Positions 1 through 7,488 of a stretch of 27,665 bases of DNA are shown piece by piece (position 1 is the first letter of the stretch; every line of letters starts with the position of its first letter). Origin of the DNA: NORP240 sp942492445 (GTDB taxonomy: Bacteria; Pseudomonadota; Gammaproteobacteria; Pseudomonadales; Pseudohongiellaceae); contig CALOEW010000005.1 of NCBI GenBank assembly GCA_942492445.1, positions 1 through 27,665 of the forward strand. The letters are read 5' to 3'. The position numbers and the translations under genes were made by a program. Below the pieces are notes generated by a model. It was not told where the DNA came from, searched no databases, and worked only from the letters and a program-made list of their open reading frames with translations.

Positions 1-1
1 T

Positions 2-367
2 GGAGCGGTAGATGTGCTCGGCACCGGCGAGTTTTACAAACGGGCTTTTGATCTCAGGGAAATAGAGCACATTGAGCTGGGGGATGGAAGAATCGAGCTG
101 ATACTTGGGTTCAATGGTGATGAGGGGCAGACACTTGTAGCAGTAAATGCTGCGCTGGTTATCCTGAGCCGGGATTCCGATGATTCCGCGGAAGCCATTC
201 CCCACCTGGTATTCCGTGTGAGCGATATTGACGACGCTTTCTCCCAGGCAATTAATGCTGGAGGATCAGAGGTGGTGGGGCCGTTTGTATTTGGCGACAA
301 CGAATTGAGGGTCGCTATGCTCAGAGACCCGTCGGGCAATATCGTCGAATTGATAGAGCCATTGTGA
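2..367 (+). CDS. VOC-family (glyoxalase/bleomycin-resistance fold) protein, 5' partial
   Basis: The reading frame is open to the left edge, so the true start is outside the window. The residues before the first GTG (GAVDVLGTGEFYKRAFDL) fit the usual VOC beginning, in which a short beta strand leads into a helix carrying FYKRAF. The C-terminal half has the characteristic HLVFRVSDIDDAF strand-helix and ends with LRDPSGNIVELIEP, where the final E is the usual metal ligand of this fold. About 120 residues are visible, the size of a single VOC module. Substrate cannot be told: members include glyoxalases, dioxygenases and antibiotic-binding proteins. It is followed by a membrane-protein pair on the same strand, 139 nt downstream. 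Confidence 0.8.
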   Translation, partial: GAVDVLGTGEFYKRAFDLREIEHIELGDGRIELILGFNGDEGQTLVAVNAALVILSRDSDDSAEAIPHLVFRVSDIDDAFSQAINAGGSEVVGPFVFGDNELRVAMLRDPSGNIVELIEPL

Positions 368-506
368 AAGTGGATCCTGATCCAGGACTGCCGATCCCTG
401 GTTCCCGGCAGGAACAATCGGTCATCATGAGCTTCGGTATTTTCTGTGAAATCAATCATGCCTGCAGTTGATTCAACTGAGGCAAAACTGAGTGGGAGAG
501 AGCCCC

Positions 507-884
507 ATGTGGCTTGGTAAGGCTGTTCTCGGGATCTCGGCCCTGGTCTTCATTTCCTATGGGCTGGTCAGCCTGGTGTCACCGTCGGTTCCCTCCGGCC
601 TGGCCGGCCTGGAGATGAGTAACGGCGATGCTATCGCTGAAATTGGCGCAATGTACGGTGGACTGCAGACCGGTGTTGGACTTTTCTGTCTGCTGGCGGT
701 GCTGAACGCAGACTACCATCGCGCCGGGCTGATGCTGCTGATGCTGGGTATCGGCACCCTGGCTCTGGCGCGATTGGTTACCTTTTTACTGGTGGATGAG
801 GCTGTCACCCTGTATACCTATGGGGCCCTGGTCTACGAGTTCGCCACTGGCCTGTTCGCGGCCGCGGCCCTGTCAAAAAAATAA
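507..884 (+). CDS. DUF4345-like small integral membrane protein
   Basis: A 125-residue hydrophobic protein with about four predicted membrane segments: WLGKAVLGISALVFISYG near the N terminus, YGGLQTGVGLFCLLAVL, LMLLMLGIGTLALARLV and YGALVYEFATGLFAAAAL. The pattern, including the conserved EIGAMYGGLQ stretch, resembles the DUF4345 family, whose function is unknown. An upstream in-frame GTG at 492 exists. ATG 507 is preferred because a GGGAG motif lies just before it and the protein then begins directly with the first membrane segment. The stop is one base from the ATG of the next membrane-protein gene, so the two are almost certainly co-translated. Confidence 0.7.
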   Translation: MWLGKAVLGISALVFISYGLVSLVSPSVPSGLAGLEMSNGDAIAEIGAMYGGLQTGVGLFCLLAVLNADYHRAGLMLLMLGIGTLALARLVTFLLVDEAVTLYTYGALVYEFATGLFAAAALSKK

Positions 885-885
885 C

Positions 886-1425
886 ATGACCCAACACGAG
901 TACATCTTCATCGCAGTTTCCATCATCCTTGGCCTGGCGATAACGCGACTGCTGCACACGATGGCTATGATTACCCGTGCCCACAGTCGAGTTATCTTTC
1001 ATTGGTCCTCGATGATCTGGGCATTCAGCATATTGCTCTACATCCTGCAGCTGTGGTGGGTGGGCTGGGGACTTCGGACCATCGAGGAATGGACATTTCT
1101 GGATTTCATCGTGCTGGTTTTCGGTTCTTCCTCGCTTTACGGTGCCGCGGAGATGGCTCTGACGGTTCCCGAAGAGGGAGAACTCGATATGTTGCAGGTA
1201 AGTCAGGATCTGGGCCGGCTTTCCGCGCTGTCCATGGCCTTGTATTTTCTGGTGGGCCCCTACGTCAACATCGTCATGTACAGGAATGCGATTTTACCTT
1301 CGGTAGTGGTTCCTGCTTTAGGTATCTTACTGATGGTGCTGGTGATTTTTTCTCCAGCGCGATTCAAGTTGTGGTCACTACTGTTTGCCGGGTATTCCAT
1401 GCTGATTCTATTACTGACGGTATGA
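886..1425 (+). CDS. Conserved multi-pass membrane protein of unknown function
   Basis: A 179-residue protein with about five to six hydrophobic segments, starting MTQHEYIFIAVSIILGLAITRLL. It contains a Trp-rich second and third segment (FHWSSMIWAFSILLYILQLWWVGWG). A longer frame opens at 796, but that part is an out-of-frame shadow of the preceding gene. ATG 886 sits one base after the upstream stop, typical of a coupled operon. A proline-flanked loop with acidic residues (VPEEGELDML) separates two membrane halves. No catalytic or ligand-binding motif is recognisable. The stop is followed after five bases by a large palindrome that probably ends or protects the transcript. Confidence 0.6.
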   Translation: MTQHEYIFIAVSIILGLAITRLLHTMAMITRAHSRVIFHWSSMIWAFSILLYILQLWWVGWGLRTIEEWTFLDFIVLVFGSSSLYGAAEMALTVPEEGELDMLQVSQDLGRLSALSMALYFLVGPYVNIVMYRNAILPSVVVPALGILLMVLVIFSPARFKLWSLLFAGYSMLILLLTV

Positions 1426-1430
1426 CTTAA

Positions 1431-1482
1431 GGAATCTCTGATTCATTACCGCAGAGCATCGCGGTAATGAATCAGAGGTTCC
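1431..1482. repeat. REP-like palindromic element 1
   Basis: A 22-bp inverted repeat with one G.T pair: left arm 1431-1452, 8-nt loop, right arm 1461-1482. It shares cagagcatcgcgg (1452-1464) and the gaggttccctgg end with the element at 2443-2512. Its position five bases after a stop codon fits a REP-type intergenic element that may also act as a transcript terminator or stabiliser. Confidence 0.75.
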
Positions 1483-1545
1483 CTGGTTAATGAGAAGTTC
1501 CTTAACGAAACGACAAACCAACAACTTAAATTCCAAGGTGATGCC

Positions 1546-2418
1546 ATGATTCGCTCAACAGAAGAGAGGGTAAAACATTGTGATTCCCCCAGGGAAGCCG
1601 GATTTTCGCGTCGACAGCTTTTTAAACTTGCAACCGGCGCGCTGGCCGGAGCAGCCGCGCTGACTTCCTTGCCGGTGGCGACCGCGCATCCTGGTGATGT
1701 CCCGGAAAATCTGGCCGACGTGCAGGCTCTGATTTTCGATGTGTTTGGTACTGTGGTCGACTGGCGCGGTTCGATAATTCGCGAGGGGCAGCTACTCTCG
1801 GCTGAGAAAGGTTTTCAGGTGGACTGGCCAGTCTTTGCCGATCGCTGGAGGGCCGGCTACGGCCCTGCCATGAACCGGGTTCGCAGCGGCGAGCTGCCCT
1901 GGACCAAGATTGATGATCTGCACAGGATGATCCTGGACGAGCTTGTGGTGGAATTCGGGTTGACTTCCCTGAGCGAAGAAGAACTGGATCACTTCAACAG
2001 GGCCTGGCATCGACTCACCCCCTGGCCCGATACCGTGGCGGGATTGAATCGGCTTAAAACCCGTTACATCATCGCAACGCTTTCCAACGGCAATGTGTCG
2101 TTGTTGTTGAACATGGGCAAAAACGCCGGCATGCCATGGGACACAATTCTCTCAGCCGAGCTGTCCGGGCACTACAAACCGGACCCGGAAGCCTACCTGA
2201 AAGCTGCCGAGCTGCTAAGCCTGGAGCCGGCGCAGATTATGATGGTAGCGGCTCATCCGGGCGACCTGCGGGCCGCCGCCGCTCTGGGGTTTAAAACCGG
2301 GTACGTGTACCGGCCCCTGGAGCGCGGTCCGGAAGGGCGGGTTGTGCGCAATACCACCGACAGTTATGACATCCGTGCTGATGATTTTCTCGATCTGGCC
2401 CGGCAGATGGGTGCCTGA
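1546..2418 (+). CDS. Tat-exported haloacid dehalogenase type II-like HAD hydrolase
   Basis: A 290-residue protein. An N-terminal twin-arginine signal is visible: SRRQLFK at residues 21-27, then a hydrophobic Ala-rich segment and ATAHP near 45-49. The mature part is a HAD-superfamily subfamily IA protein resembling L-2-haloacid dehalogenase: FDVFGT with nucleophile Asp65 and Thr69, LSNGN with Ser180/Asn181, HYKPDPEAY with Lys211, and an AAHPGDLRAA loop with Asp240. Known family members hydrolyse 2-haloacids through an aspartyl ester. The substrate here is inferred only. Export is unusual, as most relatives are cytosolic. ATG 1546 is preceded by AAGG (1535-1538). The gene lies between two REP-like palindromes. 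Confidence 0.85.
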   Translation: MIRSTEERVKHCDSPREAGFSRRQLFKLATGALAGAAALTSLPVATAHPGDVPENLADVQALIFDVFGTVVDWRGSIIREGQLLSAEKGFQVDWPVFADRWRAGYGPAMNRVRSGELPWTKIDDLHRMILDELVVEFGLTSLSEEELDHFNRAWHRLTPWPDTVAGLNRLKTRYIIATLSNGNVSLLLNMGKNAGMPWDTILSAELSGHYKPDPEAYLKAAELLSLEPAQIMMVAAHPGDLRAAAALGFKTGYVYRPLERGPEGRVVRNTTDSYDIRADDFLDLARQMGA

Positions 2419-2442
2419 GCTGCAGACTCAGCCCCCGGTTCA

Positions 2443-2512
2443 GCAACCCTCGGATTAACGGGCTGTTATTTGCCACAGAGCATCGCGGCAAGTAATCCGA
2501 GGTTCCCTGGAT
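2443..2512. repeat. REP-like palindromic element 2
   Basis: An imperfect inverted repeat: CCTCGGATTA on the left and TAATCCGAGG on the right, with an inner TTGCC/GGCAA stem. It shares cagagcatcgcgg (2476-2488) and gaggttccctgg (2499-2510) with element 1. It lies 24 nt after the stop of the dehalogenase-like gene. The rest of the 184-bp gap to the next gene shows nothing else. Confidence 0.65.
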
Positions 2513-2602
2513 GTGTGATGGTCGGGGCACTCCGGCCACTTCATATCACGGCATCGAATCCGACAGCTGGGCCATTGATCTCCGGCCACGGTCAGGCCTT
2601 GT

Positions 2603-3085
2603 TCACTTCCACCAGACTACCAACGAGTCCCTCTCACCCTTAATAACCGGTCTGACTCTGTGCAGCTGGTCGCCTTTGAAGAAAATGGCCTTACCTTCTT
2701 CTCGCAGAAGAGGTGAGGGTTCCTTGAACTGTAGCCTGCCGCCTTTAAAATCAGAGGATAAAAGCAAAGAACAGGATAAAATCCTGCCATCCACATGCCA
2801 GCCGTAAAAATCACCAGGTTTGTAAGTCGATAACTGGATGTGGTCTCTTATGTATAAAGCGATATCAATTCCCAGATCACGCTGAACGACTCGGGCATAG
2901 TTCTGCATGAGGTCGAACACCCAGGGGAACTCGTCTTTTTTTATGAATCGTATTTCCGTAGAGCGCAAATTCGGATCTTCTTCCCAGCCGGTTTTCGTGC
3001 CCACCAGGGCTCGCTGAGGAGGTATCTCCTTCTTCAGTTCCAGGATTTTCCTGTATTCAGGTATCTCGATCAGTCGAATCGACAT
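2603..3085 (-). CDS. 2OG-Fe(II) oxygenase (PKHD-hydroxylase-like)
   Basis: A 160-residue protein with the full facial triad of the 2-oxoglutarate/Fe(II) dioxygenase fold: YGWHVDG gives His97 and Asp99, GDQLHRVRPV gives the distal His142, and GERDSLVVWWK gives Arg152 for 2-oxoglutarate. The LSCSLLLSSDFKGGRLQF strand between them matches the P4H/PKHD type. Relatives hydroxylate proline or small molecules in the cytoplasm; the substrate is unknown here. It is shorter than typical PKHD proteins (about 180-230 residues), mainly at the N terminus. It has no signal peptide and stands alone, transcribed towards the REP element downstream of the dehalogenase gene. Confidence 0.85.
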   Translation of the reverse strand: MSIRLIEIPEYRKILELKKEIPPQRALVGTKTGWEEDPNLRSTEIRFIKKDEFPWVFDLMQNYARVVQRDLGIDIALYIRDHIQLSTYKPGDFYGWHVDGRILSCSLLLSSDFKGGRLQFKEPSPLLREEGKAIFFKGDQLHRVRPVIKGERDSLVVWWK

Positions 3086-3111
3086 GTCTGCTCGCTATTT
3101 CCAGTCAACCT

Positions 3112-3262
3112 TTGATTAACAGGCTGTTGAAAAACTATAACGCTTGGCAGTGTTTCGTTAAAAACTGGCTCAAAATGCCCATTTACACCCGGTGAACTGC
3201 GCTTTGCTTTCCAAAATACCCGATCACAGGGTTCGATTCCAAGCGATATTACAGCAGATAGC
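3112..3262. repeat. Decayed interspersed repeat (ggctgttgaaaaac type)
   Basis: The stretch begins gattaacaggctgttgaaaaac and has an imperfect terminal inverted repeat, ataacgcttgg (3138-3148) versus ccaagcgatat (3239-3249). It codes for nothing convincing. Similar sequences, with a tttttcaacagcctg end, are common intergenic repeats in gammaproteobacteria; that comparison is from memory. The gattaac(a/g)ggctgtt string also occurs at 2453-2467 within REP-like element 2. Confidence 0.4.
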
Positions 3263-3334
3263 AAAGTCTGTTGCTGAGGACCTGGCTGGTGGAAACAGTC
3301 AGTACCGGGGCCAAAAGGCGTATACTCTCCCACA

Positions 3335-4336
3335 ATGAAACTTTCAGTTCTCGATCAATCTCCCATACGCAGTGGCAGTACTGCGTATGCCGCCCTGCAG
3401 GAAACCCTGGCGCTGGCGAAACAGTGCGACGGGCTCGGATACCATCGGTACTGGCTGGCCGAGCACCATGCCAGCGACGCCCTGGCGGGGTGTTCACCGG
3501 AAGTCCTGTTGGGAAGGCTTGGCGCTGAGACCCGGCGAATACGTATAGGTTCCGGTGGCGTCATGCTGCCCCATTACAGTCCTTACAAGGTTGCGGAAAA
3601 TTTTAAATTGCTGGAAGCGCTTTACCCGGGTCGAGTCGATCTCGGTGTAGGTCGGGCACCTGGCACTGACCCTTTTACCGCGGCCGCTCTGCGCTACGGT
3701 TCTACCGTAGGGCCACAGCATTTTCCCGGTATGGTGGCAGACCTGCAGGCACTTCTGAACGACAGCAGGCCGGCGACCCGGGGTATGGAAGGTGCGCGCG
3801 CATTTCCCCTGGTGGACTGTCCTCCGGAGCTGTGGATGCTGGGGTCCAGCGAAGACAGCGCCGGGTTTGCCGCTGAAGCGGGGCTCCCCTACAGTTTTGC
3901 CCACTTTATCAACCCGTCTATCCGCAAGGACATTTTCGAGCTCTACCGCCGGAATTTCACCCCGGGGCCGAATCTTGAGCGACCTCACACCAGTCTGTGT
4001 GTCTTTACCATCTGCGCGGAAACAGAAGCGGAAGCCTGGCGCCTGTCAACGAGCCGCGACTTGTGGTTTGTGCGGTTCCTGCAGGGTGCGCCCGGTCCCG
4101 TGCCATCGGTAGAGGAAGCAACAAACTATCCCTATGCCGAGGCGGAATTGCGGGCAATCGAAGCCAATCGAGATAAGCGTGCCGTGGGCACACCCGCTCA
4201 GGTACGGGCCAGCCTGATGAGCCTGGCAGAGGAGTTCGGCGCCGATGAGCTGATGCTGCTCACTATTACCTATGATCCTGCCGCGAGAGCGCGCTCCTAC
4301 GCCCTGCTTGCCGCGGAATTTGGTCTTGGGGTGTAA
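3335..4336 (+). CDS. LLM-class flavin-dependent oxidoreductase
   Basis: A 333-residue TIM-barrel protein of the bacterial luciferase-like monooxygenase family. It starts with MKLSVLDQSPIRSG, followed by the family hallmarks YWLAEHHASDALAGCSPEVLLG, IRIGSGGVMLPHYSPYKVAENFKLLEALYPGRVDLGVGRAPGTD, and WMLGSSEDSAGFAAEAGLPYSFAHF. The ending (VGTPAQVRASLMSLAEEFGADELMLLTIT) is typical of the YhbW-like FMN-dependent subgroup. These enzymes use reduced flavin to oxidise small organic substrates; the true substrate is unknown. The length is normal for the group. No strong Shine-Dalgarno precedes ATG 3335. The gene stands alone, upstream of a 254-bp gap before the sigma-factor operon. Confidence 0.88.
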   Translation: MKLSVLDQSPIRSGSTAYAALQETLALAKQCDGLGYHRYWLAEHHASDALAGCSPEVLLGRLGAETRRIRIGSGGVMLPHYSPYKVAENFKLLEALYPGRVDLGVGRAPGTDPFTAAALRYGSTVGPQHFPGMVADLQALLNDSRPATRGMEGARAFPLVDCPPELWMLGSSEDSAGFAAEAGLPYSFAHFINPSIRKDIFELYRRNFTPGPNLERPHTSLCVFTICAETEAEAWRLSTSRDLWFVRFLQGAPGPVPSVEEATNYPYAEAELRAIEANRDKRAVGTPAQVRASLMSLAEEFGADELMLLTITYDPAARARSYALLAAEFGLGV

Positions 4337-4521
4337 TGCCGGTCGGCAGGGACGGGGGCCAGGGTCAACAGGAGAGTGGAACGCTGCAAATGCAGAGCAC
4401 CTGCCTGGCCGGGTAACGGTGTTCGCTCCATCCCTCACTTTCGACGCCCCCGGGGTGCCTGAAGTTTTTCCTCCATCTGTGTAACCATTGGCCGTCCGCA
4501 CGACTCTAAGTTAACGGTAAA

Positions 4522-4553
4522 GGAACCCACGCGGGTGGTAATCAGGGATTACC
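4522..4553 (+). promoter_or_regulatory. Possible ECF-type promoter with GGTAATC-N3-GATTACC palindrome
   Basis: GGAAC at 4522-4526 resembles the -35 motif of many ECF-sigma promoters. It is followed by a perfect 7-bp inverted repeat with a 3-nt spacer at 4537-4553, about 38 nt before the sigma gene start. The palindrome could be an operator overlapping the -10 region. No clear -10 was identified, so this is tentative. Confidence 0.3.
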
Positions 4554-4590
4554 AAGGTGCGGAAGTGCTCAGGCACAGGCAATCACTGTC

Positions 4591-5205
4591 ATGGAGCCAA
4601 TTTTGTTACGGGAATCAGAAGAGGAACTGGTGAGAGCCGCTCAGGCGGGCAATATCGCTGCCTTCGAACGCCTGGTGCGCCCCGTGGAGCGACAGATGCT
4701 GGCCGTGGCTGCCGGTATCGCCCAGAACGCCGAAGATGCCAATGATATTTTCCAGGAAGCCATGATCTCAGCGTTCAGTGCCATCGGCTCTTTCAACATG
4801 GGCAGCCGATTCAGCACCTGGTTGCACAGGATCGTGGTCAACACTTCACTGTCCCATCGGCGGAAACTCAGGCGTATCTGGCAGCAGGCCGTTGATGTGT
4901 ACGAAATCGCGGAATACCAGGAGCAACATTGCAGCAGAGTCCATACGCCCGAGGAGACAATGCTGTCCGCCGAATTGAATACACAGCTGAATTCAGCCCT
5001 GGCTACCCTGACCGAGCGCGAGCGGGTTGCCTTTGTGTTGTGTCATCAGCAGGAATTCAAAATCCGGGAAGCGGCTGAAATCATGGACTGTAAAGAGAAT
5101 TCAATCAAGGTCTACCTGTTCCGGGCCCGGGAGAAAATTAGACGCCAATTGGACTCCTACTACGGACAAACGAGAAAGAATCGCGGAGAGTGGGTAATTA
5201 AATGA
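4591..5205 (+). CDS. RNA polymerase sigma factor, ECF subfamily
   Basis: A 204-residue protein with sigma region 2 at about residues 20-95 (AFERLVRPVERQML, then NAEDANDIFQEAMISAFSAIGSF for core binding, then STWLHRIVVNTSLSHRRK for -10 recognition). Region 4 is at about 130-190 (LNSALATLTERERVAFVLCHQQEFKIREAAEIM, then KENSIKVYLFRAREKIRRQL as the recognition HTH). There is no region 1 or 3, as expected for an ECF factor. It would direct core RNA polymerase to a small regulon, probably including its own operon. Its stop overlaps the ATG of the next gene (ATGA at 5202-5205), the usual sigma/anti-sigma coupling. Confidence 0.93.
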   Translation: MEPILLRESEEELVRAAQAGNIAAFERLVRPVERQMLAVAAGIAQNAEDANDIFQEAMISAFSAIGSFNMGSRFSTWLHRIVVNTSLSHRRKLRRIWQQAVDVYEIAEYQEQHCSRVHTPEETMLSAELNTQLNSALATLTERERVAFVLCHQQEFKIREAAEIMDCKENSIKVYLFRAREKIRRQLDSYYGQTRKNRGEWVIK

Positions 5206-6167
5206 AGATTCCAGAAAATAGAAAGCAGCTTGAAGAATTCGTCCTGCGCTATCTTTACGATGATCTTGATGATGAACAACGAGCCGTTTTTGAGCGGGAG
5301 TTGTCAGACAACGCACAGTTACAGCTAATCCTCTCAATGGAGCAGAATCTGGAGCGGACCATTCCACGTGGCACTTCGGTTTACATTGACGATGACAGGC
5401 TGGAGGACAACAGGCGCCTTGTACGCCGCCGGTTGCAAAGGCTGGTGGCACATCGCCCCGCGGCTGGCGAGTTCCTGATTGCCCTGCTGCATCGGCCTTC
5501 GCTGGCAGTGTTGCAGATAGCCACGCTGGCGATCTGTTTCGCACTGGGCTTCGTTGTCGCCGGTGCAACCGGGACCGAAAGTGGTGCCGGCGATGTCCTG
5601 GCGGATGCGATTACGCCACTGGGCCTGGTCGGTGAACAGGACTATGAGATATCAGAGCTGAATATAGAACGATTCGATCCGGTGAGTGGAGACATCGATC
5701 TGTCGTTCGCAATCGCTTCCGATACCCGTCTCCGTGGCAATGTTTCAGATGCCGGTATTCGCACGCTGATGACGGTGGCTCTGCTGAACGAGATCGACGA
5801 GGCCGCCAGGCTGGATACCGTCGAAGCCCTTCAGAGTGTCAGCAACGACAATCTTGTCTCTGCGTCGATGATCTACGTTCTTACTAACGACGGCAATCCC
5901 GGTGTCCGCTATTCTGCGGTACGTTCACTGGTAAACCACGTGGACGACGAGCGCGTGGAAAGTGCCCTGCGCAATGCGCTGCAGCAGGATGTGAATCCCG
6001 GTGTGCGGGTAGAAGCCTTCAATGCCCTGGCCCGAAATCCGGACAGCGATACCCTGATGGTGTTTCGTCAGGCGGCGGAGGTGGACGGTAACGATTACAT
6101 CCGCCAACGGGCCAGGGCCATCATCGAGACCACTCAGAGCGGTCTGAACAATTCAGAAATTTTCTAA
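5202..6167 (+). CDS. Membrane anti-sigma-like protein with C-terminal HEAT-like repeats
   Basis: A 321-residue protein. Residues 1-95 are cytoplasmic in character and begin with a helix plus LRYLYDDLDDEQRAVFERELSDN, as in anti-sigma N-terminal domains, but no His-Cys-Cys zinc triad is present. One membrane segment lies at about 100-121 (LAVLQIATLAICFALGFVVAG). The C-terminal 140 residues contain HEAT-like helical repeats (NPGVRYSAVRSLVNH, NPGVRVEAFNALARN, DNDYIRQRARAII-type helices). ATGA overlap with the sigma gene and operon position support an anti-sigma role, with the repeats sensing something outside the membrane. That sensory role is inferred. Confidence 0.75.
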   Translation: MKIPENRKQLEEFVLRYLYDDLDDEQRAVFERELSDNAQLQLILSMEQNLERTIPRGTSVYIDDDRLEDNRRLVRRRLQRLVAHRPAAGEFLIALLHRPSLAVLQIATLAICFALGFVVAGATGTESGAGDVLADAITPLGLVGEQDYEISELNIERFDPVSGDIDLSFAIASDTRLRGNVSDAGIRTLMTVALLNEIDEAARLDTVEALQSVSNDNLVSASMIYVLTNDGNPGVRYSAVRSLVNHVDDERVESALRNALQQDVNPGVRVEAFNALARNPDSDTLMVFRQAAEVDGNDYIRQRARAIIETTQSGLNNSEIF

Positions 6168-6181
6168 CAGGGAGTAAAACT

Positions 6182-7372
6182 ATGAAATTGCCTAACTGGA
6201 TCTCGGTCAATTTGCTGGCACTGGCGGTCAACCTGTGCGCCACCCTGCCTGCCTTTGCCCAGAACGGTGACATTCAGGAGGAGTTTGAAGTGTTGCCCGG
6301 CGGCACGCTCAACATTCTGAGCGATGCCGGACCCATCACCGTGCGCTCCTGGGATGAGCCCCGGGTAGTCGTCAGAGTTATCAACCCGGAGGCCTATGAT
6401 GTGTCATTCGAACACAGCAATAATGAGATCAGGGTTGTCGCTGAGGATGCCCGTGGGCGCAGCCGTATCAGTTTTGAGGCCCAGGTGCCCAGGGAATTCA
6501 ACCTGGAACTCGATACCGGAGGTGGAGCCATCGAAGTGGGGGAACTCCTGGGAACGGTATCGGCGGACACCAGTGGCGGGAGCATCATCGTGGGGCGCGT
6601 GGAGAACGGCGACGTGGTAGTTGACACCTCCGGGGGAAGAATCGAAATCAGTGAAGTGGTTAACGGTGATGTCAGTGCGGACACCTCCGGGGGGCGCATT
6701 GAAATCGGAAATGTTGTCGGAGATGTCGAGGCAGACACTTCCGGCGGGGCAATTACAGTCGGCAATGTAGATGGCAATGTGGTCGCCGATACCTCCGGGG
6801 GGGATATCCAGGTGGGGGAGGTGACCGGAAACGTCACTCTGGATACTTCCGGCGGCAGCATCCGCGCCGGCTTTGCGGGGGGGACTATGAATGTCGACAC
6901 TTCGGGAGGCAATATTACCCTGGCCGGCAGCAACCGGTTGTTGATCGCCGATACGTCGGGTGGAAATATTCGTGTCTCCCGCAGTGGTGGCCCGGTTCAG
7001 GTCGACACATCCGGTGGTAATATTTTTCTTGGAGCAATTGACGGCTATATCGAAGCGGAAACCTCCGGGGGCAGCATAGAGGCGGAACTCGGGAGCCTGC
7101 AACCGGGACAGGACGCGCACATATACCTTGAGTCAAGCGGTGGTGATATCGAGCTCAGGCTCCCGGCCAGCCATGCCGCCACGATTGAGGCCAGAATTCA
7201 GGTATCCCGGCGTTCAAGAGGGGACTATCGCATCTATACTGATTTTCCACTGACCATTACCGGGCAGGATGACAGAGAAGTGATCGGGCGGGGCGATAGT
7301 AACGGTGGCGGCGACCTGATTCGAATTGAAACCAGCAATGGCGACATCAGGATCACGAGATACGGGAATTGA
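6182..7372 (+). CDS. Secreted DUF4097-family beta-solenoid protein with DTSGG repeats
   Basis: A 396-residue protein with a signal peptide (MKLPNWISVNLLALAVNLCA...LPAFA, cleavage near residue 26). After an N-terminal region (EEFEVLPGGTLNILSDAGPITVRSW) the body is built from repeats of about 15-20 residues with the core DTSGGxIxV. Nine exact DTSGG copies plus degenerate ones (DTGGG, ETSGG, ESSGG, ETSNG) are present, as expected of a right-handed beta helix. The C-terminal segment ends LIRIETSNGDIRITRYGN. GGGAG lies just upstream of ATG 6182. It follows the anti-sigma gene by 14 nt, so the sigma/anti-sigma pair probably controls it. Function is unknown; a periplasmic or surface structural role is inferred. 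Confidence 0.85.
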   Translation: MKLPNWISVNLLALAVNLCATLPAFAQNGDIQEEFEVLPGGTLNILSDAGPITVRSWDEPRVVVRVINPEAYDVSFEHSNNEIRVVAEDARGRSRISFEAQVPREFNLELDTGGGAIEVGELLGTVSADTSGGSIIVGRVENGDVVVDTSGGRIEISEVVNGDVSADTSGGRIEIGNVVGDVEADTSGGAITVGNVDGNVVADTSGGDIQVGEVTGNVTLDTSGGSIRAGFAGGTMNVDTSGGNITLAGSNRLLIADTSGGNIRVSRSGGPVQVDTSGGNIFLGAIDGYIEAETSGGSIEAELGSLQPGQDAHIYLESSGGDIELRLPASHAATIEARIQVSRRSRGDYRIYTDFPLTITGQDDREVIGRGDSNGGGDLIRIETSNGDIRITRYGN

Positions 7373-7488
7373 GCACAGTGGAACTTCAGAAGAGCGTGCG
7401 CTGAGATTTCTTAAGATTTCCGCGCGCCCGCTGGCAGGCTCCTGATTCTGCCGCCCACTGGCATATTTTGCCTGTCCCGAAAGGTTCC

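Noticed and set aside
2511..2807. 98-residue plus-strand frame opposite the oxygenase gene
   Set aside because: It is a shadow of the 2OG-Fe(II) oxygenase, which has the full catalytic triad on the minus strand.
3225..3250. ggttcgattcc resembling a tRNA T-loop
   Set aside because: Flanking bases do not form a T-stem, acceptor or anticodon arms. It lies inside the decayed repeat.
6394..7120. Long minus-strand open frames opposite the DUF4097 gene
   Set aside because: They mirror the DTSGG repeat codons and show no independent start signal or family similarity.
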